A stretch of DNA of 64,000 bases from assembly GCF_002813455.1 (NCBI RefSeq), contig NZ_PHHE01000001.1:4081001-4145000 (forward strand). Reading direction: 5' to 3'. Position numbers and translations under genes: made by a program. Within the stretch, counting starts at the first letter, position 1, and the number at the start of each line of letters is the position of its first letter. The notes beneath the pieces were generated by a model. The model was not told where the DNA came from. It was given only the letters and a program-made list of their open reading frames with translations, and did no database searches. Shown piece by piece: positions 29,080-40,295 of this stretch. This DNA comes from Pseudomonas baetica. GTDB taxonomy: Bacteria > Pseudomonadota > Gammaproteobacteria > Pseudomonadales > Pseudomonadaceae.

Positions 29080-31828
29080 GATAACCTTGAATGCCTTTGT
29101 CGAGGAAGCTCTCTACCTTGGCGCCAGTGAGGCCACCGAGTCCCTTCAGAACAATTTGGAGGAAGACGCCGTGGTCGCCTTTTTCGTTTTCCGGGGCGTT
29201 CTGACTGAATTCGTCATAGCTGACCCAGTAACGGTTGATCAGGCGCAGTTTCCAGCAGCAGTTGTCGTATTCGAAACCACCGAAGGCTTCCAGCGTACGG
29301 TTGCGGTTGTAGTCGTACTGCCAGCGGCTGATTGCGTTCCATTGTGGAACGATCGGCCAGATGACCGAGAAGTCATGCTGCTGGATCTTGTAGTAGTCCT
29401 TCACGTAACCAGGCTGGCCTGGAGTACCGTAATCACCACCGCCCACCGACCATTTACCGGTGTTCTGGTCGTAACGAACCTGGTCGTTGCGATAGCGATA
29501 GCCGGCGTTGATAACCTTGTTCGGGTTGTCTTCAGGCTGGTAGTGGAACATCGCACTGCCGGAGCGTGGGCTGCGGCTGTCCGGGTCCCAGTTGTAGTCG
29601 GCAGTGGTGCGCCAATCGCGGTTCCAGCGGTATTCGTATTCCAATGCGTACGGCGAAACGTTGGATTTCGCGTCGTCACGATCATTGAAGGCGATACCCG
29701 GTAGTTGAACCTTGCGATCCTTGAAGTACAACGCCTGGCCTACGCTGATGCGTTGACGTTCAAAGCCGTTATCTTCGATCCAGCGGCTGGTCACGCCCAG
29801 CGACAGCTTGTTCTCGTCACCGACACGGTCGGAGCCGGAGAAACGGTTGTCACGGAACAGCGAGGAGTAGTTGAACGTGGTTTCGCTGGTGTCGAATACC
29901 GGGATATCGGTCTGGTCTTTCTCAGGTACATAGAGATAGAACAGCCGTGGTTCCAGAGTCTGGCGGTAATTTTTGCCAAAGTACGACGTGTTGCGGTCGA
30001 AGTACAGGCCGCTGTCGATGCTGGCGATCGGCACGCCGCGATTCTGGTTGCGACTGTAATTTTCACCCGCCAACAAGCTGGATTTGCCTCGCTGATCGAG
30101 ATCCAGATCGTATTGGGTGTATTGATACTTGAGCGAAGGCTTTAGGAAGCCATAGGTCCAGTTCATCGGCAGGCTGACACCTGGCTTCAGGTTCAGACGA
30201 TTGCCGTTTGCACGTGCTAAGCCTAATACGTTGGTGTCGAGTCGATCTGCGGTAGTACCGTCTTCGTTAGTGAATTGGCCTTTGAGCAAATCACGCTCGA
30301 ACCGCACAACCTCGGTCTCGTAATCGAAATTCAAACCTTCCGGGTGGTACGGCAGCTGACCATTGAAGGTGATCTGCGGCAGACGGCCATACGGTGTGAT
30401 GTTCGAAACAGTAGCCAATTGGTACTGCTGAGCATTCAAGCGAGCCGTGTAGCTGTCACCACGGTAGGTAACCGAGCCCTGTTGATTGACGTAGTCGCTG
30501 GATTTCACGCCAATCTGATCGGTTTGCAGATCCTGGAAATAATACGGATCGCTGATCTTGGTGTAATCAACCTGGGTGAACACACGGGAGTCGAGACCGC
30601 CTTTGTGCTGCCAGTTGTACATGTAGCGGGTTTTTTCGTAGTCGGTCTGCTTGCTGCGATCGGTGTTGTCATCGTTCAGGTACGCAGCGCCGAACTGTCC
30701 TTCGCTGGACTTGGTCAGGTAACGGAACTCGCCTTCCACCAACATGCCACGCTTGCTCATGTAACGCGGGTACAACGTGGCGTCGTAGTTAGGCGCCAGG
30801 TTGAAGTAGTACGGCGTGACCAGCATGAAGCCGGTGTCGCTGCCGCTGCCGATGGTCGGCGGCAGGAAGCCCGACTGGCGACGATCATCGATCGGGAAAT
30901 AGATATACGGCGTGTAAAGAATCGGAATGTCTTTTACGCGCAGTGTCACGTTGGTCGCGGTACCGAAGCCGGTCGCCGGGTTCAAGGTGATGTTGTTGCC
31001 CTTGAGCTGCCAGGCGTTGCTGTTCGGTTCGCACGTGGTGTACGTGCCGTCCTTGAGACGGATGATCGCGTTTTCGGCACGCTTGGCGTACAGCGCGTTA
31101 CCGCGGATGCGCGACTTGTGCATCACGTATTCGGCGTTATCGACCTTGGCTTCACCGGTGTCGAGCTGCACATCGGCATGGTCGCCGACGATCAACGCGC
31201 CGTTGTCACGGATGCGCACATCGCCATTGAGTTCGGCGCGGCTCTCGGCCTGGTACAGGCTGGCCTCGTCGGACTCGACCTGCATGCTGCCCTGACGCAG
31301 GACAACATCACCGGCCAGGGTGCCAACTTGATCATCGGTGTTATAGCGCGAAGCTTTTGCGCCGATAAAGGTCGGTGCATCGCTTTTATTCGTCTTGTCA
31401 TTCATGCCAGGACGAGTCGGCTCGATGTAGGCACCCGAGCAATACGGACCGGTTTCAGCCAATTGGGCGGCGGTGAGTTTCTCGCGCGGAACCCAGTCGA
31501 GGTGACTGAAGTCTTCGCTACGGGATTTCAGGCCGCGGCCTTTGGCCTCGGTGACCAGTGCGGGCTTGGCGCCTGTTTCGGCAACCGAACCGTTTTCGCG
31601 CGGGGCGTCGCCGGTGGCGCTGACGGCACTGCCGTCATGCACTGGACGTGGCGGCAATGCAGCCGCCGGCGTCTTGGGCGAACAGTCCCAGGCACCCGTA
31701 GCCGAGACGGAGCAGTCATACTGCTCGGCGGCGACAACGAATTGACTGGCCAGAGGTTGCATAGCCAGCAGACTGCCGGTTACCAACAACGGAAATTTTT
31801 TACGAAACGCGGGGGATTTCAATGCCAT
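29054..31828 (-). CDS. lptD: LPS-assembly outer-membrane protein LptD
   Basis: Start ATG 31828 begins [20 protein letters not shown], a signal peptide ending near VVAAEQ; the frame is open 17 codons earlier without support. The 924-residue protein has an N-terminal jellyroll and a C-terminal 26-strand-type barrel. Cysteines for the disulfides are visible: two near the N-terminus ([15 protein letters not shown]) and an adjacent pair near the C-terminus ([10 protein letters not shown]). It inserts LPS in the outer leaflet with LptE. The N-terminal extra segment (about 35-120) is Pseudomonas-like. Confidence 0.97.
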   Translation of the reverse strand: MALKSPAFRKKFPLLVTGSLLAMQPLASQFVVAAEQYDCSVSATGAWDCSPKTPAAALPPRPVHDGSAVSATGDAPRENGSVAETGAKPALVTEAKGRGLKSRSEDFSHLDWVPREKLTAAQLAETGPYCSGAYIEPTRPGMNDKTNKSDAPTFIGAKASRYNTDDQVGTLAGDVVLRQGSMQVESDEASLYQAESRAELNGDVRIRDNGALIVGDHADVQLDTGEAKVDNAEYVMHKSRIRGNALYAKRAENAIIRLKDGTYTTCEPNSNAWQLKGNNITLNPATGFGTATNVTLRVKDIPILYTPYIYFPIDDRRQSGFLPPTIGSGSDTGFMLVTPYYFNLAPNYDATLYPRYMSKRGMLVEGEFRYLTKSSEGQFGAAYLNDDNTDRSKQTDYEKTRYMYNWQHKGGLDSRVFTQVDYTKISDPYYFQDLQTDQIGVKSSDYVNQQGSVTYRGDSYTARLNAQQYQLATVSNITPYGRLPQITFNGQLPYHPEGLNFDYETEVVRFERDLLKGQFTNEDGTTADRLDTNVLGLARANGNRLNLKPGVSLPMNWTYGFLKPSLKYQYTQYDLDLDQRGKSSLLAGENYSRNQNRGVPIASIDSGLYFDRNTSYFGKNYRQTLEPRLFYLYVPEKDQTDIPVFDTSETTFNYSSLFRDNRFSGSDRVGDENKLSLGVTSRWIEDNGFERQRISVGQALYFKDRKVQLPGIAFNDRDDAKSNVSPYALEYEYRWNRDWRTTADYNWDPDSRSPRSGSAMFHYQPEDNPNKVINAGYRYRNDQVRYDQNTGKWSVGGGDYGTPGQPGYVKDYYKIQQHDFSVIWPIVPQWNAISRWQYDYNRNRTLEAFGGFEYDNCCWKLRLINRYWVSYDEFSQNAPENEKGDHGVFLQIVLKGLGGLTGAKVESFLDKGIQGYREREDQAF

Positions 31829-31958
31829 CTTATTAGTCCGGGCTTCCTGCGTGCCATCTGCCCGCGGTGTGGGCCGCACGCCTCTCGATGGTCTGAAAAA
31901 GATGCTGGATAATAAAGCATGACCCGCTTGACGGCTAGCGCCGTCGGAGACCCTTGCA

Positions 31959-33646
<1,688 letters not shown>

Positions 33647-33647
33647 C

Positions 33648-34415
33648 ATGTTGTGGCCAGGGACTCTGATTGGAGCCGGAGCGGGTTTTGCGATTGCCAG
33701 CATTCCGGGGGCCATGCTTGGGGCTTTGTTGGGGCAGGCGCTGGATCGGCGCCTGCATTTGCAAAGCTTTGGACATCTGCGCGAGAAACTCGGTGGTCGA
33801 CCGATGCTGCGCAACGATGAATTGTTGTTCGTGTTGCTCGGGCGTCTGGCCAAGAGTGACGGACGTGTGACCGATGGGCATATCCAGCAGGCGCGTAACG
33901 AAATGCGCGCGCTGGAAATGAGCGAACCGGCGACGCGCCGGGCGATTGCCGCGTTCAATCGCGGCAAGTCCGGTGGCGATAATCTGCGCGGGTATCTGCG
34001 CCGTCTGAGTGCGCAGCCGCATGCGGCCGAAGGCGTTTTGCGAGCCTGTTGGCGGATGGTCTGGGCCGATGGCCGGGCCGGGGTCAGCGAGCGGGAGTTG
34101 TTGGCGCAGTGGGGTAAATGGCTGGGCTGGACGACGCAGCAGGTGCAGGCACTGGCCAGTGATTATGAGCCCGGAAAACGGCCTATCGTCAGTGCGGCGG
34201 TCAGTTATCAGGAGGCGATGTGCCTGCTCGGCGTGTCGGCGAGCAGCGAGCCGGCGCAGATCAAACGGGCTTACCGACGTCTGCTCAGCCGTCATCATCC
34301 GGACAAGATTGCCGGCAGCGGGGCGACGCCGTTACAGGTGCGAGAGGCGACCGAGAAAACGCGGGATTTGCACACTGCCTACACGTTGATTCGAGAGCGG
34401 CGGGATTTTCGTTAG
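33648..34415 (+). CDS. djlA: DnaJ-like co-chaperone DjlA
   Basis: The 255-residue protein has a short N-terminal hydrophobic segment with glycine zipper character (residues 3-30), a TerB-like helical domain (about 50-165: VLLGRLAKSDGRVTD, VWADGRAGVSERE) and a C-terminal J domain with the essential HPD in SRHHPDK. It would anchor DnaK at the inner membrane. It begins one base after the murU stop. Confidence 0.9.
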   Translation: MLWPGTLIGAGAGFAIASIPGAMLGALLGQALDRRLHLQSFGHLREKLGGRPMLRNDELLFVLLGRLAKSDGRVTDGHIQQARNEMRALEMSEPATRRAIAAFNRGKSGGDNLRGYLRRLSAQPHAAEGVLRACWRMVWADGRAGVSERELLAQWGKWLGWTTQQVQALASDYEPGKRPIVSAAVSYQEAMCLLGVSASSEPAQIKRAYRRLLSRHHPDKIAGSGATPLQVREATEKTRDLHTAYTLIRERRDFR

Positions 34416-34445
34416 CTTTTAGTTCTGTGTCGTCGACACTGGCCT

Positions 34446-34530
34446 CTTCGCGAGCAAGCCCGCTCCCACATTCGATCGCATTCCATCTGAAGGAACGCGG
34501 TCAACTGTGGAAGCGGGCTTGCTCGCGAAA
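34446..34530. repeat. REPIN (GCGGGCTTGCTCGC type)
   Basis: CTTCGCGAGCAAGCCCGCTC is mirrored by GAAGCGGGCTTGCTCGCGAA about 35 bases later. It lies between the convergent djlA and DUF3530 genes. Confidence 0.85.
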
Positions 34531-34551
34531 GGGGGCGAATCGGTCTGACGA

Positions 34552-35541
34552 TCAGTCGGTGTTCTGTGGATTCAACCAGCCACGCACGCGACGGAGCAGT
34601 TGTTCCTGCTCGGCCTTGTTATCTGGCAACGCATTGAGCGCCACCTGGCTGAATGCCGAGGTCTTCAAACGCTTGCTCGCCTGCATACGCTCCAGCGCTG
34701 CATTGCGGTCCAGCGGTTTGTCCATGTAGAAAATATCAGCCGTCGGCAGCTTCAGCGTCGGGGTCAGCTCCGCCAGTGGCGGTTTGGCCTTGGCCGGAGC
34801 CTGCGCGTCGACCATGACAAATTTCTCCACCTGCGCCGTTTGTCGCTCGCTCAAAAAACGCGCAGCCCAATAAGCGCCGGTGCCGTGACCGAGCACAACG
34901 ATGCGCCGCGCACTTTGCTGTTCGGCGTAGGCAATAGCCGCATCGATCCGCGCGAAGATGCGCTCGGCATCGGCGTTGGATTGTTCCTCGGTCGTTTCGG
35001 CAACCACCTGATCGGCGACTTCGGCTTCACCGCCAGCGGCTTGTTCGATCGGCTGTGCGGTCGTGGAATCCTTGCTGCCACTTTCGGGCGCTTTCGGCGC
35101 AGCCTCGGCTGCGACCACGCGCGGTGCGATGGTGTCGCTCTGCAGATCGGGCAGGGTGATACTCAGGCTGCTCCATTCGGCGTCCGGCAATTTGCGCCGC
35201 AACGGGCCGATTGCCTGAGGCCAGTCAGCCGTTTCACCGGCGCCCGGGACGATGATCACCGCGCCTTTGGGCTCGGCGGTGTTGGCCGGTTTCCACAGGG
35301 CGAGGAACGTTTCGCTGCCAGCCTGTAACTGTTGCTGTTCTTGCGCAGGGATTTTACGTTCCAGTGCCGCAGCCTCTTCCTGACTACGCTCAAGCAGTGG
35401 CTGGCGTTCGGCCGGTTTTTCTTCAGCGGATTTTTCCGCAGCGCCAGCAGGTGCTGAATCAGCCGCGTTGACGGAAAACGCACAGGGCAGGATCAGCGAC
35501 AGGCACAATGCTGGCATTGCCAGGCGGTAAACAGAAGGCAT
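34552..35541 (-). CDS. DUF3530 family protein, exported alpha/beta-hydrolase fold
   Basis: The 329-residue protein has a signal peptide (cleavage near FSVNAADSA), an Ala/Glu-rich segment, then a hydrolase-like core with GAVIIVPGAGETADWPQ and IVVLGHGTGAYWAARFL. The nucleophile elbow reads GHGTG, with threonine where serine is usual, so catalysis is in doubt. A low-complexity insert rich in Ala/Glu/Thr (about residues 140-190) interrupts the core. Its position matches the uncharacterised gene before the agt sensor in P. aeruginosa. Confidence 0.8.
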   Translation of the reverse strand: MPSVYRLAMPALCLSLILPCAFSVNAADSAPAGAAEKSAEEKPAERQPLLERSQEEAAALERKIPAQEQQQLQAGSETFLALWKPANTAEPKGAVIIVPGAGETADWPQAIGPLRRKLPDAEWSSLSITLPDLQSDTIAPRVVAAEAAPKAPESGSKDSTTAQPIEQAAGGEAEVADQVVAETTEEQSNADAERIFARIDAAIAYAEQQSARRIVVLGHGTGAYWAARFLSERQTAQVEKFVMVDAQAPAKAKPPLAELTPTLKLPTADIFYMDKPLDRNAALERMQASKRLKTSAFSQVALNALPDNKAEQEQLLRRVRGWLNPQNTD

Positions 35542-35614
35542 CGGTTATTCCAGGCCAGATAGTATTCCGCCAGCCTAATGGGTTGGTCAGAATTTGTCAG
35601 TGTATGAGACTTCA

Positions 35615-38011
35615 ATGAAGCGATTTTGCTGCCTGTGGGTTATCGGCTGTTTGTGGCTTCCCTTGATGGGCTGGACGGCGCCTGCGCCACCGGCGCACGT
35701 TGCGCAATTGTCGGCGAGCGAACAGCTGTGGCTGGCGCAACACAACCAATTGCGCGTCGGTTTGGTGTTGCAGGCGCCATACGCGCAGTACGACCGACGC
35801 TTGCAACGGTTGTCCGGGGCCAACGTTGAGCTGATGAAGTTGTTGGCCAAGGCGCTCAATGTCGAGCTGAGCTGGCGCAACTTTCAGGATCTGGCGCAAT
35901 TGGAAGCGGCTGCGCGGGAAGGGGAGATCGATATTGCTCCCGGTCTGACCCAGACACCGAGCGCGCTGCGCCTGTGGCAGTTTTCCGACCCCTACATGCG
36001 CGTGCCGCAACTGGTGGTCAGCGACCAGAAGGCCAGCGGTGGGGTGGATCTGGAAAAACTCGACAGCCAGACCCGTGTCGCCGTGCGCATGCCGAGCACC
36101 ACCGCTGACTATCTGCGCGGCAATTATCCACACCTGAATCTGCAAGGCGTGCCGCTGGAGCGTCAGGCATTGCAGTTGCTGTTGAGTCAGCAGGCGTCTT
36201 ATGCGGTGGTCGATGAGGCGCAACTCGGACGGCTGTCGGCCGAGCCGGAGTTCGCCGAACTGGTAGTAGTCGGCGATATCGGCCTGCCGCAACTGCTGCG
36301 AGTGGCCTCACGCCGGGATTGGCCGGAGCTGGCCGGTATCGTCCAGAGCGCTCTGCGTGCGATCCCCGCCAAGGATCTGGAGCGCCTGCACAGTCAATGG
36401 CTGCAACCCAAATATCCACGGTTGTCGGAGTCGCCGGGGTTCTGGCAGAACCTCAGCCTGTTGTTCGCGGTAATGCTGCTCAGTTGTGTGGCGATCGTAT
36501 TCTGGCAGCGCCGCCAACAGCTCAGCCTCGAACAGCGCCTGCTCGCCGCACGCGAAGACATCGCCCTGCGCGCCGCCAGCGAAGAAGCACTGCGGCTGAC
36601 GCAGTTTTCTATTGATCAAAGCACTGTCGGCATTCTTTGGGTCAACTGGGACAGCCATGTGCGCTACGCCAATCGGGCGGCGGAAAACATGCTCGGTTAT
36701 CCGTCGGGTGGGTTGATCGAGCGACCGCTGATCGACTTCGAACCGGGGCTGCATATGGATCGCTGGCTCAACCTGTGGAAACGCGCGCGGGCCAGTGAAG
36801 AAGGGCCGCTGAGTTTCGAAACCAGTTGTGTGCGCGCCGATGGCAGTATTTTGCCGGCGGATGTGTCGCTGAGCTTTCTGCGTTTTCGCGACAGTGAATA
36901 TCTGGTGGTCTATCTCACTGACGTCACCGACCGCCGCCGCGCACTCGCGGCTTTGCAGGAAAGCGAGGCGCGACTGCAAGGCATCGCCGCCAACGTGCCG
37001 GGGCTGGTGTTTCGCTTGGAGCGGGCGCCGGTGACCGGACAGATCGACTTTGCCTACATCTCTGAGGGCAGCGAAAGCCTGGTCGGCTACGCGCCGGCCG
37101 CTATTGCCCACCGCGACATGGGCCTGCGCAGTCTGGTGCATCCGGACGACAAGGCCAGTTATCACCAGACCCAGGATCAGGCGCTGGACACCGATAGCGA
37201 CTGGTCGTGGCAGGGACGAATTCTCACGCGCCAGGGCGTGCAGCGTTGGGCCGAAATCAAGGCGATCACCCGACAGCTTGAAGATGGCGCTTATGTCTGG
37301 GACGGCATTGTCTGGGACATTACCGAGAGCAAGCGCATCGAGTTGGAGCTGGCGTCGTCGCGCGAGCAACTGCGCGAACTGTCGGCGCACCTTGAGAGCG
37401 TGCGCGAGGAAGAGAAGGCGCGGATCGCCCGCGAGGTTCACGATGAGCTGGGGCAGATGCTGACGGTGCTGAAACTGGAGACGTCGATGTGCGAATTGGC
37501 CTACGCACAGCTCGACCCCGGTCTGCACGACAGGTTGAACAGCATGAAGCGCCTGATCGCCCAGTTGTTCCAGTTGGTGCGTGATGTGGCGACCGCGTTG
37601 CGCCCGCCGATTCTCGATGCCGGGATTGCCTCGGCAATTGAATGGCAGGCGCGGCGGTTCGAGGCGCGCACGCAGATTCCGTGTCTGGTGCAGGTGCCGG
37701 ACAATCTGCCGCCGCTCAGCGACGCCAAGGCGATTGGTCTGTTTCGCATTCTTCAGGAGGCGCTGACCAACGTCATGCGCCATGCCCAGGCGCATACTGT
37801 GGAACTGACGCTGGCGCTGGAAGGCGATGAATTGTGTCTGACGGTGAGTGACGATGGCGTAGGATTCGTCACCACTGCCGGTCGGCCAACCTCGTTTGGT
37901 CTGGTCGGCATGCGTGAGCGGGTGCTGATCATGGGCGGGCGGCTGGAGCTTGAGAGTGAGCCGGGGGAGGGCACCAGTCTGAATGTCTGGGTGCCGGTGA
38001 GTGAGGTCTGA
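35615..38011 (+). CDS. agtS: sensor histidine kinase AgtS (SBP-PAS-PAS-HisKA_3)
   Basis: I start at ATG 35615 (MKRFCCLWVIGCLWLPLMGW), a clear signal peptide; TTG 35594 is also open. The 798-residue protein has a periplasmic PBPb domain (about residues 40-265), a membrane helix (LSLLFAVMLLSCVAIVFW), two PAS/PAC units, then a NarL-type kinase: H box ARIAREVHDELGQMLTVLKL, N box LTNVMRHAQAH, and G box VSDDGVGF. Synteny points to PA0600/AgtS, which with AgtR induces uptake of GABA and 5-aminovalerate. The ligand assignment is inference from P. aeruginosa. Confidence 0.8.
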   Translation: MKRFCCLWVIGCLWLPLMGWTAPAPPAHVAQLSASEQLWLAQHNQLRVGLVLQAPYAQYDRRLQRLSGANVELMKLLAKALNVELSWRNFQDLAQLEAAAREGEIDIAPGLTQTPSALRLWQFSDPYMRVPQLVVSDQKASGGVDLEKLDSQTRVAVRMPSTTADYLRGNYPHLNLQGVPLERQALQLLLSQQASYAVVDEAQLGRLSAEPEFAELVVVGDIGLPQLLRVASRRDWPELAGIVQSALRAIPAKDLERLHSQWLQPKYPRLSESPGFWQNLSLLFAVMLLSCVAIVFWQRRQQLSLEQRLLAAREDIALRAASEEALRLTQFSIDQSTVGILWVNWDSHVRYANRAAENMLGYPSGGLIERPLIDFEPGLHMDRWLNLWKRARASEEGPLSFETSCVRADGSILPADVSLSFLRFRDSEYLVVYLTDVTDRRRALAALQESEARLQGIAANVPGLVFRLERAPVTGQIDFAYISEGSESLVGYAPAAIAHRDMGLRSLVHPDDKASYHQTQDQALDTDSDWSWQGRILTRQGVQRWAEIKAITRQLEDGAYVWDGIVWDITESKRIELELASSREQLRELSAHLESVREEEKARIAREVHDELGQMLTVLKLETSMCELAYAQLDPGLHDRLNSMKRLIAQLFQLVRDVATALRPPILDAGIASAIEWQARRFEARTQIPCLVQVPDNLPPLSDAKAIGLFRILQEALTNVMRHAQAHTVELTLALEGDELCLTVSDDGVGFVTTAGRPTSFGLVGMRERVLIMGGRLELESEPGEGTSLNVWVPVSEV

Positions 38012-38036
38012 TGGTTATGTGTTGTTTGAGTTGACG

Positions 38037-38102
38037 CTTTCGCGAGCAGGCTCGCTCCCACATTGGAATGCATTTCCTTGTGGGAGCGAGCCTGCTCGCG
38101 AA
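38037..38102. repeat. REPIN (GCGAGCCTGCTCGC type)
   Basis: TTTCGCGAGCAGGCTCGCTC and its inverted copy GGGAGCGAGCCTGCTCGCGA sit 16 bases apart, between agtS and agtR. It could uncouple expression of the kinase and regulator genes. Confidence 0.85.
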
Positions 38103-38138
38103 TGACCCTGGCGCTGAATAAGAACAATGGAGAAGAAC

Positions 38139-38768
38139 GTGATCCGTGTACTGGTAGCCGAAGACCACACCATTGTCCGTGAAGGCATCAAGCAATTGAT
38201 TGGCCTGGCCAAGGACCTGCAAGTCGTGGGTGAGGCGAGCAATGGTGAACAACTGCTTGAAACCTTGCGCCATGTGCCGTGCGAAGTGGTGCTGCTCGAT
38301 ATTTCCATGCCTGGGGTCAACGGTCTGGAAGCGATTCCGCGAATCCGCGCCCTGAACAATCCACCGGCGATTCTGGTGTTGTCCATGCACGACGAAGCGC
38401 AGATGGCCGCTCGCGCATTGAAGGTTGGCGCCGCGGGTTATGCGACCAAGGACAGCGATCCGGCCCTGTTGCTGACGGCGATCCGCAAAGTCGCGGCGGG
38501 TGGGCGCTACATCGATCCGGATCTGGCGGATCGGATGGTTTTTGAAGTCGGTTTGACCGATGCTAGGCCATTGCACTCTCTTCTCTCCGAGCGTGAGTTT
38601 TCAGTGTTCGAGCGCCTGGCCCAAGGCGCCAACGTCAACGACATCGCCCAGCAACTGGCCCTGAGCAGCAAGACCATCAGCACCCACAAGGCGCGGTTGA
38701 TGCAAAAGCTCAACATCACCTCGCTGGCCGAACTGGTCAAATACGCGATGGAACACAAACTCCTCTAA
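38139..38768 (+). CDS. agtR: NarL/LuxR-family response regulator AgtR
   Basis: I prefer the GTG at 38139 because GGAG stands six bases upstream; the in-frame ATG at 38127 would contain that site. The 209-residue product has a REC domain (VLVAEDHTIVREG, phospho-Asp in VVLLDISMPG, the switch serine in LVLSMHDE, lysine in YATKDSD) and a C-terminal LuxR HTH (LSEREFSVFERLA, NDIAQQLALSSKTISTHKAR). It is the partner of AgtS and expected activator of agtABCD. Confidence 0.82.
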   Translation: MIRVLVAEDHTIVREGIKQLIGLAKDLQVVGEASNGEQLLETLRHVPCEVVLLDISMPGVNGLEAIPRIRALNNPPAILVLSMHDEAQMAARALKVGAAGYATKDSDPALLLTAIRKVAAGGRYIDPDLADRMVFEVGLTDARPLHSLLSEREFSVFERLAQGANVNDIAQQLALSSKTISTHKARLMQKLNITSLAELVKYAMEHKLL

Positions 38769-38787
38769 AAATCACCGCGGTCAAAAC

Positions 38788-38879
38788 TGTGGGAGCGGGC
38801 TTGCTCGCGAAAGCGGTGTACCAGTCGCCGAATGAGTTGAATGACCCACCGCATTCGCGAGCAAGCCCGCTCCCACAAG
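38788..38879. repeat. REPIN (GCGGGCTTGCTCGC type)
   Basis: CTGTGGGAGCGGGCTTGCTC and an inverted copy GAGCAAGCCCGCTCCCACAA flank about 40 bases. It is 20 bases after agtR and separates it from agtA. Confidence 0.85.
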
Positions 38880-39122
38880 GGATGTGCTTTGAGGCTGGCA
38901 TCTTGGGCATATCCATTAGCGACAAGTGCTTTTGCCCTTGCTTGTGGCTTGCAGCTCAACCCTCGCCACTGCCTTATCCATATAGCGCCATCCTTGTAGG
39001 GCAATCCCTACCCCCAACCTTCCATCCCGCTGAGGCGATTCTCTCCTGCACCCCGATTTGCGTGCCTGCCGCCAGCCACTAGGCTTGGTACACAAGCAGT
39101 CATCAACAACAAAGGTGTGGGT
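38880..39122. other. agtA upstream region
   Basis: About 240 bases between the REPIN and agtA, the expected place of the AgtR-controlled promoter. I looked for -24/-12 and -35/-10 elements and saw none that is convincing. There is no ORF. P. aeruginosa has an extra substrate-binding gene (PA0602) near here; it is absent in this window. Confidence 0.4.
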
Positions 39123-40247
39123 ATGAGCCAGGTCGATACAAACGCAGGGGCCAGTGACGTGCTGGTCAGCTTTCGTGGAGTGCAGAAGAGCTACGACGGC
39201 GAGAACCTGATCGTCAAAGACCTCAACCTGGACATTCGCAAAGGCGAATTCCTCACCCTGCTCGGGCCGTCCGGTTCCGGCAAGACCACCAGCCTGATGA
39301 TGCTCGCCGGCTTCGAGACGCCGACCGCCGGCGAAATCCTCTTGGCCGGGCGCGCGATCAACAACGTGCCGCCGCACAAACGCGACATTGGCATGGTGTT
39401 CCAGAACTACGCACTGTTTCCACACATGACCGTCGCCGAGAACCTCGCGTTCCCGCTGACCGTGCGCGGCCTGAACAAGAGCGACGTCAGCGACAAGGTC
39501 AAGAAAGTCCTGAGCATGGTGCAGCTCGACGCGTTCGCTTCGCGCTACCCGGCGCAATTGTCTGGCGGTCAGCAGCAACGTGTGGCCCTGGCCCGTGCGC
39601 TGGTGTTCGAGCCGCAACTGGTGCTGATGGATGAACCCCTCGGCGCCCTCGACAAACAACTGCGTGAACACATGCAGATGGAGATCAAACACCTGCACCA
39701 GCGCCTCGGCGTCACCGTGGTCTACGTGACACACGATCAGGGCGAAGCACTGACCATGTCAGATCGGGTCGCGGTGTTCCACCAAGGCGAGATCCAGCAG
39801 ATCGCCCCGCCGCGCTCTCTCTACGAAGAGCCGAAGAACACCTTCGTCGCCAACTTCATCGGCGAGAACAACCGTCTCAACGGCCGCCTGTTCAGCCAGA
39901 ACGGTGAGCGCTGCGTGGTCGAGTTGGGCCGTGGCGAGAAGGTCGAGGCGCTCGCGGTTAACGTCGGCCAGACCGGCGAGCCGGTGACCCTGTCGATTCG
40001 CCCGGAGCGCGTCAGCCTCAACGGTTCCAGCGACCAATGCGTCAACCGCTTCTCAGGGAGGGTGGCGGAATTCATCTATCTGGGCGACCACGTCCGCGTA
40101 CGCCTGGAAGTCTGCGGCAAGACCGACTTCTTTGTGAAACAGCCGATTGCCGAGCTTGATCCTGCGCTCGCTGTCGGTGACGTGGTTCCGCTTGGCTGGC
40201 AGGTCGAGCACGTTCGCGCGCTCGACCCACTTCTAGAGGCGCATTAA
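39123..40247 (+). CDS. agtA: ABC transporter ATPase AgtA (4-aminobutyrate/5-aminovalerate uptake)
   Basis: The ATG at 39123 has AAAGG upstream; GTG 39117 is a poorer option. The 374-residue PotA-like ATPase has Walker A LLGPSGSGKTTS, Q loop MVFQNYALFP, signature LSGGQQQRVALARAL, Walker B LVLMDEPLGALD and H-loop YVTHDQGEA, followed by a TOBE domain with LSIRPERVSL. It energises the importer encoded by the next three genes. Confidence 0.85.
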   Translation: MSQVDTNAGASDVLVSFRGVQKSYDGENLIVKDLNLDIRKGEFLTLLGPSGSGKTTSLMMLAGFETPTAGEILLAGRAINNVPPHKRDIGMVFQNYALFPHMTVAENLAFPLTVRGLNKSDVSDKVKKVLSMVQLDAFASRYPAQLSGGQQQRVALARALVFEPQLVLMDEPLGALDKQLREHMQMEIKHLHQRLGVTVVYVTHDQGEALTMSDRVAVFHQGEIQQIAPPRSLYEEPKNTFVANFIGENNRLNGRLFSQNGERCVVELGRGEKVEALAVNVGQTGEPVTLSIRPERVSLNGSSDQCVNRFSGRVAEFIYLGDHVRVRLEVCGKTDFFVKQPIAELDPALAVGDVVPLGWQVEHVRALDPLLEAH

Positions 40248-40295
40248 TCGCCCCGGCAATACCAACACCAACCCTGCACGTGGAGAGAACAATAA

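Noticed and set aside
30275-31912. 545-codon plus-strand ORF across lptD
   Set aside because: Antisense shadow; LptD signal peptide, cysteines and barrel are evident on the minus strand.
38880-39122. Sigma-54 promoter before agtA
   Set aside because: GG and GC doublets occur but not at the required 10-base spacing.
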